A stretch of DNA of 64,000 nt from the NCBI GenBank assembly GCA_025526935.1, contig JAHLKD010000032.1:62001-126000 (forward strand), written 5' to 3'. This document shows, in pieces, positions 20,980-30,678 of this stretch. The stretch's first letter is position 1. Every line of letters starts with the position of its first letter. The stretch comes from Cladochytrium replicatum. Its lineage: Eukaryota > Chytridiomycota > Chytridiomycetes > Cladochytriales > Cladochytriaceae. The translations under genes and the position numbers were made by a program. The notes below the pieces were generated by a model that was not told the DNA's origin, did no database searches, and saw only the letters and a program-made list of their open reading frames with translations.

Positions 20980-21760
20980 ACAAAGTCTTACGGGCAGTGC
21001 TTCGCTGCAGTATTCCAGGTGGACCCCAACAATGCGGGGGAAACGGCGATGTCAAACTGATCAACGAAAGGAATAGGGGTGTTGTACAGAAAAACGGAGG
21101 GCAAAAGGCCTCGTCAGGCAGAATAATGGCACATGGCAGGTGCAAAACGAAAATGATTTTCCACGCTAAACACCTCACACTCCCCCAACATCTCTTGTAA
21201 ACTATCTGGGTCAGTCGAAACCAAAGCAATGTCATCTGCATAAAGAAAAACGAGTCAAACACCACACCCCTGAAATCAAACCCAGGAAACCGCTCTCTCT
21301 ACATTCGTGGCAACAAGTCAATAGACAAAGAATAAAGCACCGGACTCAACAACGAACCTTGAAACAGGCTGTTACCCAACCAGAATTCTCTTCATTCATA
21401 TCCACCACCATCACCCTGCTGTGACAGCTGTCGTAGGCGGCCCCAGCAACCTTAACCACCACTCGGGCATCCCGCTTTCCCGGCAATGCCACAAAATCCC
21501 ACGGTCGACCGTGTCATATGTCATATGCTACATGTGGAAAAGCAGCTTCGACACCTCCAATGACGACGGCTCCGAGAGTGAATCTGCAAACTCCTCGAAC
21601 CGATATCTCTTCTTCTTTTTGATCAACTTTCGGATTTGTAGATAAGTTCGCCTGGAGAGCCTTCCGATCTTCGTGCTGCCGCGGCAGCGGAAAGTCCCGC
21701 CATTTCCTGAAGACAACCCGCCGATCCCGCTCCAGCATCTCACACTCCAAATGCCGAAAA
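20980..21760 (-). mobile_element. LINE (non-LTR) reverse transcriptase fragment, decayed
   Basis: Reading the minus strand from about 21750 down, with frame changes: RRYRFEEFADSLSEPSSLEV, then AYDTVDRGILWHCRESGMPE followed by WWLRLLG, then SLFQGSLLSPVLYSLSIDLL, then the active-site box YADDIALVSTDPDSLQEMLG. These are the RT palm motifs of LINE elements in correct order (A-box AYDTVD, B-box QGSLLSP, C-box YADD). Upstream sequence near 21700 (FRKWRDFPLPRQHEDRKALQ) fits the region before the palm. No endonuclease or tail is attached. Stops and frameshifts make it inactive. Confidence 0.75.
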
Positions 21761-21849
21761 CGGCTTCGACACCCTTGGTCGAAACGTCACCTCACCAAAA
21801 CACATCCCGATAAAGGAACGCTGAATAATTCCGGGATCGGATCAATTCA

Positions 21850-22640
21850 TTGATGTCATTTGGGAACTCCAAACAACTTTTCAATGATAATTCGCTGCAT
21901 TCGACCTGCAACATAACTAACTTGGTAATAATTCCCATTTCGGAGCTTCTTCGAGATAGTTTCCTTCCCAAGCCATTCTATGAAAAGGTCAGCTACTTCC
22001 AAGTGTCCTTCCTCCAAAGCAATGGACAAAGCGAGGAAGTTGCACTTTCCATGGTTTCTTTCTTTTGATCAGGATACCATTCGACTAGCTGATGAAGAAT
22101 TTGCCCATGGCCATGTCTTGATGCATGTAGAAAAGCAGAATCTCCTATCTCTCGAATCATGCTTGGTCTTTCTTCCGGATGATCAAACCAAGAATGCAGT
22201 CGTTTCAGCAACTGCAAATTTCCCTTGACAGAAAACATAATCACGAAATTCCCTTTCATCGTTGTGATTCTTTTCGATAGCGAGAAGCTGTACAATGAAG
22301 GAAATTTGCAAAGGTTCTCATTTTTCCATGACGATGGGGATTGCTTCTTCCTTGCGTAACAGGCGTCTCTGAATCATTTCAATTGGTGCAAATCAAAGAA
22401 TTCCATAAACTCTTCCTTGACATTCCATAATTGACAGTCTTTCAAGGGAAACTTGAGAATGTGGCAAATCGCTTGGCGGTTTGTTGCATGCACAGTCGAG
22501 TTTTTGGATTTTCATTTGTGTACTGAAAGATACGAATGATGATTTCAGTGGAAAGATCTTGGAACGTTTTCGAAGGAGTAAAGTCTGACGCTACTGCCTG
22601 AATCTGTCCTTCTTTTGTTCGCGATGAAGCAGATTCAGAC
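21850..22640 (-). pseudogene. F-box plus ankyrin-repeat protein relic
   Basis: The minus strand starts near 22640 with an F-box (TFQDLSTEIIIRIFQYTNEN followed by PKTRLCMQQTAKRF). Lower down, 22290-21990, there are ankyrin-like helices: LQLLKRLHSWFDHPEERPSM, then AFLHASRHGHGQILHQLVEW with YPDQKKE following. Frames change and stops occur between and after them. Related repeats in the opposite orientation lie at 24380-25075, so a tandem or inverted family of F-box/ankyrin genes probably stood here before LINE insertions. Confidence 0.6.
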
Positions 22641-22644
22641 ACTT

Positions 22645-23165
22645 TTCAACGTCCAATGCCCTTCCATAACTTCCATCGCTTTTCTTCTGGCTGTTTGTGG
22701 CCCACTGACAAAGGAGATCATTCATAGAACATTCGAACCTCCCATGCTCTTCCAACAGATCTTTCTCAAAATGCTGGTCTTTCTTTTCGGATTTCCTGAC
22801 ACACAACTGGCGACGATAAAATCAATATGCCCAAATTCTTATCTGTGTGGCTTATTCTGAAGGGGATATCGCACTCGCAATCTTTACTTGGCTTTGATTA
22901 ACAGACTTCCATTCAACCACTTGTGCAGTTTGATCCTTTATTGTCCAAAGAAATTCCAGTAAACCAGAATGTGTCTTTCTCCAACATTTACTCACCTTCA
23001 CGACCTCGGTGTGATTGAATTCAGATACGTCACCTTGTCAACCTCAGTGTAATGTCTACAACCTCCCTTCCAACTTTGGGGTTCACTGCTCCGCAGCAAA
23101 TGCGATAACTTTTCACTTGGTGATCTCGTCAATTGTAATCGGCAGGTGCAGGCAGATGGATGTGC
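22645..23165. other. Unassigned decayed sequence
   Basis: Between the F-box relic and the LINE endonuclease relic. Short frames on both strands, none recognised; probably upstream remains of the F-box gene. Confidence 0.4.
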
Positions 23166-23169
23166 CTCT

Positions 23170-24350
23170 CAATGTCAAGAAGTAGTTGGATTTATCGCGG
23201 TGTCATTTGATGGAAGAATGAGTGCAATAAATTGACCTTGCCTGTTCACTGACTCCCCTGGAAATGCGTGGTGGCGCAACGATCGAGCATCTGTGACCAA
23301 AACAGCCACTATCCCCGACTCTGCCCCCTCAGATCCGCTCCCCGCCGATACGGAGATGGCGGAGGATGGCCCCATGTGGAGGTTCCTGCGTTCCTCCCTA
23401 ACGAGATGATACGGTGGGGTTTGTTGAATGCGACTGGGCTCCCTTGATTCCTCAGAGCAATCTATGATTATTCTTTCTTTACATTTTGTTGTGGTTAATG
23501 AAACTTGGCTAAAGCAAACAGATACTTTGGACCGCCCTACTTTGTTGTTTGAAGTGTGGGCCGAGGCCACAGCGGGACAGGAAGGCTCAGGAGAGACAGG
23601 TGGGGTGGCAGTGGTTTCAATCGACAGTTGGCTTTTTCGGGATGATTTTTCGATAGTGTTGCTTAACACTGGCCCTTTTGCCCGTTGTGTTTGGTTTCTT
23701 TTCGCGGCTTGACTTTCAGGGGTTTCTACTTGACCCTTCGCTGGAGTTGGGACAGGTGCAGCACACGCTGGACACGATTCGGCAGTTTGGGTAGATGGGA
23801 GTGGATCAACGACAGGTATGTGTTCTGGGAGAATTTATCATGAGATTTGGTGTATGAGCACATGATTCCAAGGTCTGTGGGCAGGCCACAGCTCCCAGTG
23901 GAAAGTTTGATGAGTTTGAGCTGGTGCTCCAGCCCCCTGCGGCTCCGCCATATGCAACTTGTTACCAGGATATTGGTAGGTCGGTAGTGGATCTGGTTTA
24001 TGTCTTCCCAGGCACTTTTACCCCTGTTGGTTCGGAGTGCAGGACACTCCGTTCGCAGCTTCTTCTCACTCGTTATTGTTGAGTACAACCTGCCACATGA
24101 TATGACAGTGAATGATGCTGCGATGGTGCCACTGCCACCCCGTACGCATATCAGGCACACAGCATTGAAAGATGAGGGGCTTCGCCGACAGTATGTTGCG
24201 ATGTTGGGAGAGAGAGGGACCCCAGTAAGTGAAGTTCTGAGAGATTTTTTGGATCCTCTTGCACCACCCCCTCCTTTCGTGCTTGTTGATGACTACGTTC
24301 CCCCTTTGCCAATTTTGATGCGGCCAATGCTCAGGCGCGTGTTAATTGTG
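23170..24350 (+). mobile_element. LINE endonuclease-domain fragment, decayed
   Basis: In shifting plus-strand frames: VVVNETWLKQTDTLDRPTLL, GGVAVVSIDSWLFRDDFSIV, LLDPSLELGQVQHTLDTIRQ, then SLVIVEYNLPHDMTVNDAAM with RIRTHIRHTALKDEGLRR-like TALKDEGLRRQYVAMLGERG downstream. The ETWL, GGVAV and closing (R..AL.D..LR) patterns fit the N-terminal apurinic-type endonuclease of LINE ORF2 and its linker. The match is weaker than for the RT piece at 20980-21760 and lies on the other strand, so this is a separate insertion. Confidence 0.5.
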
Positions 24351-24379
24351 CCTGGGAAGTGTTTGTGGGCCTTGTTTTT

Positions 24380-25075
24380 TCGACTGCTGCTGCCCTACAT
24401 GGCCAGTTGGAAGTGCTTCAACTATTAGTTGAATTTGCACCAGGTGAAAAGCTAGCCATGATTTGTACAAGCGACTATGGTGCATTCCAAAAAGTGAATT
24501 CAGTGGCCATTTCCCCAACAAGAGAATTATCTGGCCATACTCCAGCAGTTGGTAGAATGGGCACCTGACAACAAAGAGCACATGGTCAAGAGTAACGGTT
24601 ATAATGCCTTCCATGCAGCAGCAGTTCTTGGAAATGTTCATGTTCTTTGTCAGATTATCCAGTAGGCACCAAAAGAACATGATGCCTTGATCTGAGACAA
24701 GGAATATCTCGCTTTTCGTCATGCTGCTTGGAATGGCAATGTGGAATATCCATCTCAGCTCGTCGAATTGGCTTTCCAAAGAGAAAATGGAAATGATTCG
24801 CAGTGAGCATTATGAAGCATTTGTTTCTCCATTAGAAAGGGAAAATTCAGATGCACTTCAGCTTCTATTGGATTGGATCCCCAACAAGCAAACAGAGGCT
24901 TTTATCAAACTTCGCTATTTCTGCTACCATAATAACGACAATAAGGAGTTGATCTGTTGATTAAAGGAATAGATGGAGCTGGAAGACAAGTTTGCGAAAG
25001 CCAGTTCCTGGCTTCCTGGCATTTCTGGGAAATGAACAATCAAGCCGATGAGCTCTGGTCTTAATCAAATAAACA
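24380..25075 (+). pseudogene. Ankyrin-repeat protein relic
   Basis: Ankyrin-type helix pairs recur on the plus strand with frame breaks: TAAALHGQLEVLQLLVEFAP, then NGYNAFHAAAVLGNVHVLCQ, then YLAFRHAAWNGNVEYPSQLV. Spacing of about 100 bases between copies fits 33-35-residue repeats. The repeats resemble those of the minus-strand F-box/ankyrin relic at 21850-22640, so both derive from one gene family. Confidence 0.6.
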
Positions 25076-25116
25076 AATTTTCAATTGGAAGGATTGTTGA
25101 CTGATCTCAAGTTAAG

Positions 25117-25283
25117 GATCGGCGGGTTTTAGGGTCTTTCGGGTCGGGTCCGGGTCCATTGACTAAATGTACCCGACCCGAGTGCCGGGTTTTCATGGAA
25201 AATTTTCGGGTCGGATCCGGGTCGGGTATCGGGTCCAGTAGGAAAACCCTTCTCGGGTCAAAAGTCAGACCCGAGTAAAACCC
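25117..25283. repeat. CGGGTC-rich direct and inverted short repeats
   Basis: A cluster of the hexamer CGGGTC and its complement GACCCG (for example TCGGGTCGGGTCCGGGTCC near 25139 and TACCCGACCCGAG near 25169), with further copies to 25275. The two orientations can pair into hairpins. GC-rich against AT-richer surroundings and immediately left of the hAT element's repeat array. Confidence 0.7.
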
Positions 25284-25412
25284 GATGTGATAGAGAATCT
25301 AAAACGAAGCTATTGTTCTTTCTGTCCACGCGGACACTTTCCAAGAAGACGCAATATAAGTTTTGTATGTATCAAACAATTTTGCATCACAACGGACATC
25401 GAGGCATGTATT

Positions 25413-26092
25413 TTCTGTCCACCCGGAAACTTTCTCAACTCATTGACGTACTTCAGTTATCTCTACCCAATACAACTAACCTCTCTATCAATGTTACTAG
25501 CAATAAGATTCTGTCCACCCGGACACTTTCTTAACTCATTGACGGTACTTGAGTGATCTCTATCAAGTACAACTAACATCTCTATCAATGTTACTAGCAA
25601 TAAAATTCTGTCCACCCGGACACTTTCTCAACTCATTGACGGTACTTCAGTGATCTCTATCAAGTACAGCTAACCTCTCTATCAATGTTACTAGCAATAA
25701 GATTCTGTCCAGGACACTTTCTTAACTCATTGACGGTACTTGAGTGATCTCTATCAAGTACAAATTAACATCTCTATCAATGTTACTAGCAATAAGATTC
25801 TGTCCACCCGGACACTTTCTCAACTCATTGACGTACTTCAGTTATCTCTACCCAATACAGCTAACCTCTCTATCAATGTTACTAGCAATAGGATTCTGTC
25901 CACCCGGACACTTTCTCAACTCATTGACGTACTTCAGTTATCTCTACCCAGTACAACTAACCTCTATCAATGTTACTAGCAATACGATTCTGTCCACCCA
26001 GACACTTTCCAAGAAGTCACAACGGAAGTTCTGTAACAAACAATTTCTACCACGACAGACCTCGAGAGCTGTGCTTTCTGTGCACCTGGACA
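25413..26092 (+). repeat. Left array: about six 95-bp tandem repeats (forward)
   Basis: The core CTCAACTCATTGACG recurs near 25434, 25530, 25625, 25720, 25818 and 25912, spaced 94-98 bases. Each unit also has TTACTAGCAATA and TTCTGTCCACCCGGACACTT. The unit is interrupted at the outer (25321-25412) and inner (25990-26092) edges by two related but different blocks (both contain CACTTTCCAAGAAG, a CAAACAATTT tract and ACxxCGACAGAC or ACAACGGACATCGAG). Confidence 0.9.
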
Positions 26093-26129
26093 TTAGAGTC
26101 GGTAACGTTCCAGCCACACCACAGCAAAA

Positions 26130-29046
26130 ATGGACGCCGCCTTTGTTAAACCAAAGCGTAAGGCAGCGTCCGACGCAAGCCAAAGACTGGTGGACAGTCA
26201 TCCGCTTGACACACGGAAGCGAAGTCTGCCAGCCCCCCAAATTTCAGAGGCGTCCAGCGAGGGGAACATCATGCAGGACAAACGCAGACGTGTATCAGGA
26301 CACGGTGGCAACAACAGCGCTCGAGAGCCGAGCTCCACATCTTCTTCCAATGACTCCAGCGAGTTGGGCCCGGCTTCTCAGCATGCACCACAGCTTCCTG
26401 CCGACGTTAGTTTTGCTGACTCTTCAGTGCGACAGGAGCCTGCAGCTGGATCAGTTCAACCATCAATGCTTTCATCAGACGCAGATGTTGATAGCATGTC
26501 GGACTGTAGAGGTAGTCGAGGCGGCATAGCGAAGGATTACTATAAGGTTGATAATGGTCTGAGAACATGTTTGGTTGCGAAATGCAAGTGGAGCCAGAAG
26601 GTCGATAAGACGGGATCAACAAAAAACTTCCTCCGGCATGTTAAAAACTAGCATATCAGACTGTTTGCTATATGGGTTATCCTTTGGGTTGTCTTTTTTC
26701 TCTTTGACCTGAGAGTTTTTTTGTCAATCCCTCTTCATTCTTATTTATGGACTTGTATTTCATGTATTTATATCCATGTTTGGCAGGTCCTGTGTGGAGT
26801 GATCTTGGCATTTAGTGGGGAATGTGGTGTGGCTTGGTCCTTTGAGTTGATGTGACCAATGTCTTTGACCACAGGTATGCCCACACGCACTGTTCACTTG
26901 AATATAGGAGTTGATGTGACCAATGTCTTTGACCACAGCATTCCCTGGTTGCCTGACCAGCTTGGGTGTAGTGTACAGCCTGTCGGAGTATTAGGCATAT
27001 ACACACCTGGGAGAACAGGTACTGGGCCAAGAGACGGAACCTGGAGCTGTTGTGCTAGCTACAGTACAGCTAAAGACGCCCTACCGCTGCCAGGAGAAGC
27101 CCTTGGTTTTTAACAGGCATCTGAAAAACCACCATGGAAGTATTGCCAGGTCGCTTGGACTGTTGGACATCGTCCCCAAGGGACAACAGACATTGAATTT
27201 CGGCTCGCAGGAGAAGGAGCAAAACTTTGTGTTCAATCCAGACGTAGCGTGGCGGTCGATTTTGGACTGGATTGCTGCAGACAATCAGGCTTTTACTGTT
27301 GTGGAGAACGAGTTCTTTGTCAGCATGCTGAAGACTTTTCAGCCAAACTATACACCAAAGACGGCAAAAGCAGTGAAGCAAAAGGAGATGGATCTTTACG
27401 ATAGGCAGAAGGAGCTCATTAAAGGTCTGATTGTTGGTTCGCCTTCAAAAGTATCAATAACAGCTGACTGTTGGACATCGAAGAACCAGATTTCTTTTCT
27501 TGGAATTACTGCCCACTTCATCACGAAAGAATGGGAGCCGCAGGACTTGCTGCTGCAGATGATTCCGATGGTTGGAAAGCATGAAGGCGTCGCCATGGCT
27601 AGTCAGCTTGTCAAGTGTCTGGATGAATTTGGCATGCTATCGGGTGAACGCTTATTGTGCATTACAACCGACAACAGTTCAAACAACTTTACCATGAGTG
27701 CTAAGCTGGAGACGCTCTTGGAAGATAGGGATATTGCGTGGTCTGCAGAAACTCAACACATGCGGTGTATGGCACACATTATCAATCTTGCAGCAAAGGA
27801 TTTTATCGATACATTCGCGCCCGCAGGGGACACAGTCGCAAATGACGATAACTCCGGCATTAATGTCATAAACCTTCTTCGACGGCTAGTCAGAGGAATC
27901 CGGTCTTCCCCAAAACGACGAAGCTCATTTATTGATTCGTGCCGATTTGTGAAACTGGTTCCTCTATTACCAATTATCGATGTGACAACTCGCTGGAATA
28001 GCACGTTCTATATGGTCAAACGAGCCTTACAGCTACGAGAGGCAATGGACAAAATATGCTGGATTGAAGATTCTTTGAAAGATTGGTCAATAAATCCAAA
28101 GCAATGGGAGGTCCTACAGAAGATCCGGGATGGTTTGAGTATTTTCGAGGTTATATCAAAGGCAATCGAGGGGTCTAGATATCCAACACTTCCGCTTGTT
28201 ATTCCATTTTACAACGATCTTATCGATCAACTGGAGGACCTAGAGGATGCAGAATTAGATGAAACTTTCACCAAAGCATTTCGAAATGCACTAGATAAGC
28301 TGAGAATATATTACTCAATCGCTAAGAGCCCGTGTTTAGCAGTTGCTACGGTACTCGATCCTCGTTTTAAGGATCAATATTATCGAATTTCAGAGGCTTG
28401 GGAGAAAGATGTAGGAAGGGATCAGGTCACCCTAGTGCGGAAAGTCTGGGAGGAATCGTATAAGTCACGGAAAATCAAGAACAGTGGTGCCGATGTTTTT
28501 GGAAACACGCCAGAACGTCGACACGATTCGAGCGGAGCTTCTGGTGATAGACAGAAAAAAACGGACGCTGAACGCTTGAGAGCCATTAGATCCGTTTTCA
28601 TCTGGCAAGAAGAGATTCCTGAGGAAAAAGATGAGCTGGATCGCTATCTTGGCGATCAGGTACTCCGCGGTATTGATTCTGATGGGAAGCCAATCAATAT
28701 TATGGACTGGTGGAAGACCGTTGGAAGTGTGAACTTTCCAGCCCTAAGCCAGATGGCAATGGACTATTTAGGAATACCAGCAACAAGCGCTCCAGTCGAA
28801 CGAAAGTTTTCAGCCGGGGTTGATTTGGTACCTGCAACTCGCAACCGCCTTGCTCCAAGAACAATAAATGCGTTGATGTGCCTTCATGACTGGTTGCATC
28901 AATTGAGTGCTGAAGAACCGTTCAAAAATGATTCCCTAGATTCAAAAAGTGATGTTAGTGAGGATTTTGTAAAGGTGCATAATTTTGGCGAGGATTTTGA
29001 TGTGGTATTAGAGTTGGAAGCAACTGATGATAACCCACTCTTTTAA
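26130..29046 (+). CDS. hAT-family transposase with BED zinc finger
   Basis: DDE/RNase-H-fold transposase of the hAT superfamily. The main frame (about 27060-29046) is open throughout. Landmarks: ITADCWTSKN (first catalytic Asp), LCITTDNSSNN (second Asp), MRCMAHIINLAAKDF, DVTTRWNSTFYM, VATVLDPRFKDQYY, and the C-terminal dimerisation domain MDWWKTVGSVNFPALSQMAM through IPATSAPVERKFSAG. A first exon (26130 to about 26636) encodes a basic, Ser-rich N-terminus with the Cys half of a BED finger (CLVAKCKW...STKNFLRH); the His half (RHLKNHHGSI) is in the main exon. The joining intron is unsettled: donor GTTAAA at about 26637 is phase 0 and would fit acceptors CAG or AAG at about 27066-27074. The gene looks intact and may be recently active. 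Confidence 0.85.
26844..26938. repeat. 31-bp direct duplication in the transposase intron region
   Basis: TGATGTGACCAATGTCTTTG with flanks (31 bases) occurs at 26844-26874 and again, identical, at 26908-26938. Confidence 0.9.
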
Positions 29047-29078
29047 ACATAAATTGTTGTTTAGACTGTTCATCTGTT

Positions 29079-29522
29079 GAAGTACCATCCAGGAGTTGAG
29101 AAAGCGACCGCCTGGACAGAATCCTATTACAAGTAGTATTTGTAGAGAGGTTGGTTGTACTTGATCGAGATCAGTGAAGTATCAGTGAAGTACCGTCAAT
29201 GAGTTGAGAAAGTGTCCGGGTGGACAGAATCTTATTGCTAGTAACATTATTAGAGAGGTTAGCTGTACTTGATAGAGATCACTGAAGTACCGTCAATGAG
29301 TTGAGAAAGTGTCCGGGTGGACAGAATCCTATTGCTAGTAACATTGATAGAGAGGTTAGTTGTATTGGGTAGAGATCACTGAAGTACCGTCAATGAGTTG
29401 AGAAAGTGTCCGGGTGGACAGAATCCTATTGCTAGTAGTATTTGTAGAGAGGTTAGCTGTACCTGATTGAGATTACTGAAGTACCGTCAATGAGTTGAGA
29501 AAGTGTCCGGGTGGACAGAATC
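29079..29522 (-). repeat. Right array, part 1: five 97-bp repeats (reverse)
   Basis: Reverse complement of the left-array unit: CGTCAATGAGTTGAG followed by AAAGTGTCCGGGTGGACAG recurs about every 97 bases (29190, 29289, 29386, 29483). The first, inner copy at 29079 is more diverged. It ends abruptly at GACAGAATC (29522), where the AT-rich insert starts in mid-unit. Confidence 0.9.
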
Positions 29523-30231
29523 ACTGTTTTACAAAGTATTGGGAATTTATTACGCGTAGGTGTTGTTGAACCTCATTCTAAACACTGTATTTATACTGTA
29601 GCTGTTTCTGGACTGAGTAATGTCGTTAAATTTTATCCATATTTTGATGCTTTCCCTTTTCGTGGCTTCTTCAGTAGCTGATGCTCAAGTTATAATTCAC
29701 CATTTTTCTAAATTTCCTTTACAAACTGCTAAATCGAAAGATTTTGAGGATGAACTTTTTTTAATATGGACAGTTGATTCGATATTAAAATTTAGGAGCT
29801 AAGCAGCTCTAAGTCAGATGTTTCTTTATTATTAACTATAATATCCTATATATTATTATGCTATTCACGGAAATAGTCATATGGCATATTAGTAACTTCT
29901 TTTATAATATTGTCTAAACTACTTGCATAACCAGATTCTTCTGCATATTTATTATTAATAATATTTATAATGTTTTATAACATATATATGGCTTAATTAG
30001 GTCGTATATTAAAATAAGCAAAATTGTCTTAGAGATTATTATATATATCAATTAGCAATTAAATATCAATTAGCCACGCCCAAGGCTTAGCCTTTTATTT
30101 AATTTCGAGACTTTTAATAAATAAGTTGATTATTAAATCATACTACGATGATAATAAAGAGTTGTTGTTCATATTTTTTGTCCTATAAGTACATTAAAAT
30201 TTTTTCTTCAAGTAGTTAAGGGTACCCCCCG
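29523..30231. other. Very AT-rich insert, probable mitochondrial DNA (NUMT) with homing-endonuclease remnant
   Basis: About 700 bases with far higher A+T than anything nearby, full of TTATTATAT-type runs plus a short GC-rich palindrome-like cluster (AAGGCTTAGCCTT near 30079), a look typical of fungal mitochondrial intergenic or intron DNA. A reading stretch near 29680-29800 gives QVIIHHFSKFPLQTAKSKDF, close to the end of LAGLIDADG intron endonucleases (pattern I..HF..YPL.T.K..DF), preceded by NVVKFYPYFDAFPF, which has the same flavour. It splits one repeat unit: GACAGAATC on the left and TATTGCTAG on the right are adjacent in intact units. Confidence 0.55.
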
Positions 30232-30421
30232 TATTGCTAGTAACATTGATAGAGAGGTTAGTTGTATTGGGTAGAGATCACTGAAGTACCGTCAATGAGT
30301 TGAGAAAGTGTCCGGGTGGACAGAATCCTATTGCTAGTAGTATTTGTAGAGAGGTTAGCTGTACCTGATAGAGATTACTGAAGTACCGTCAATGAGTTGA
30401 GAAAGTGTCCGGGTGGACAGA
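30232..30421 (-). repeat. Right array, part 2: two repeats (reverse)
   Basis: Continues the reverse array exactly where the AT-rich insert ends; CGTCAATGAGTTGAG at about 30287 and 30384. Ends at GTGGACAG (30420). Confidence 0.9.
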
Positions 30422-30460
30422 AATCTGGGAGACTGAGTGTCACTGTGTCTGTCTGGGTAG

Positions 30461-30616
30461 AATAGGATTCTGTCCCCCCGGACACTTTCTCAACTCATTG
30501 ACGGTACTTCAGTAATTTCTATCAGGTACAGCTAACCTCTCTATTAATGTTACTAGCAATAAGATTCTGTCCACCCGGACACTTTCTCAACTCATTGACG
30601 GTACTTCAGTGATCTC
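30461..30616 (+). repeat. Forward array before the coiled-coil gene: two repeats
   Basis: After a 39-base unique spacer the unit reappears in forward orientation (CTCAACTCATTGACGGTACT at about 30489 and 30585). It lies directly upstream of the gene at 30679, just as the left array lies upstream of the transposase. Confidence 0.9.
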
Positions 30617-30678
30617 TTGTGACATTCCGGCTAAGAACACCGGGCCAGTGTCTTCCCACGACAAACAGTACAAACACC

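Larger units (their letters stand above)
25321..30421 (+). mobile_element. hAT transposon with tandem-repeat inverted termini
   Basis: A hAT-type transposase gene (26130-29046) is bracketed by arrays of the same roughly 95-bp unit in opposite orientation: forward at 25413-26092 and reverse at 29079-29522 plus 30232-30421. The right array is split by an AT-rich insert (29523-30231). The arrays behave as very long composite terminal inverted repeats. I could not identify a convincing 8-bp target-site duplication, so outer limits are approximate. Confidence 0.6.

Noticed and set aside
25490-25979. Open frames through the 95-bp repeats that read like leucine-rich repeats (LSQLIDVLQLSLPNTTNLSI)
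   Set aside because: They follow from the 96-base spacing of a DNA tandem repeat; other units are 94-98 bases and break the frame, and the same DNA occurs inverted on the right side as non-coding flank.
25413-30616. CRISPR-like array
   Set aside because: Units are about 95 bp, contiguous without unique spacers, inverted on the other side and in a eukaryotic genome.
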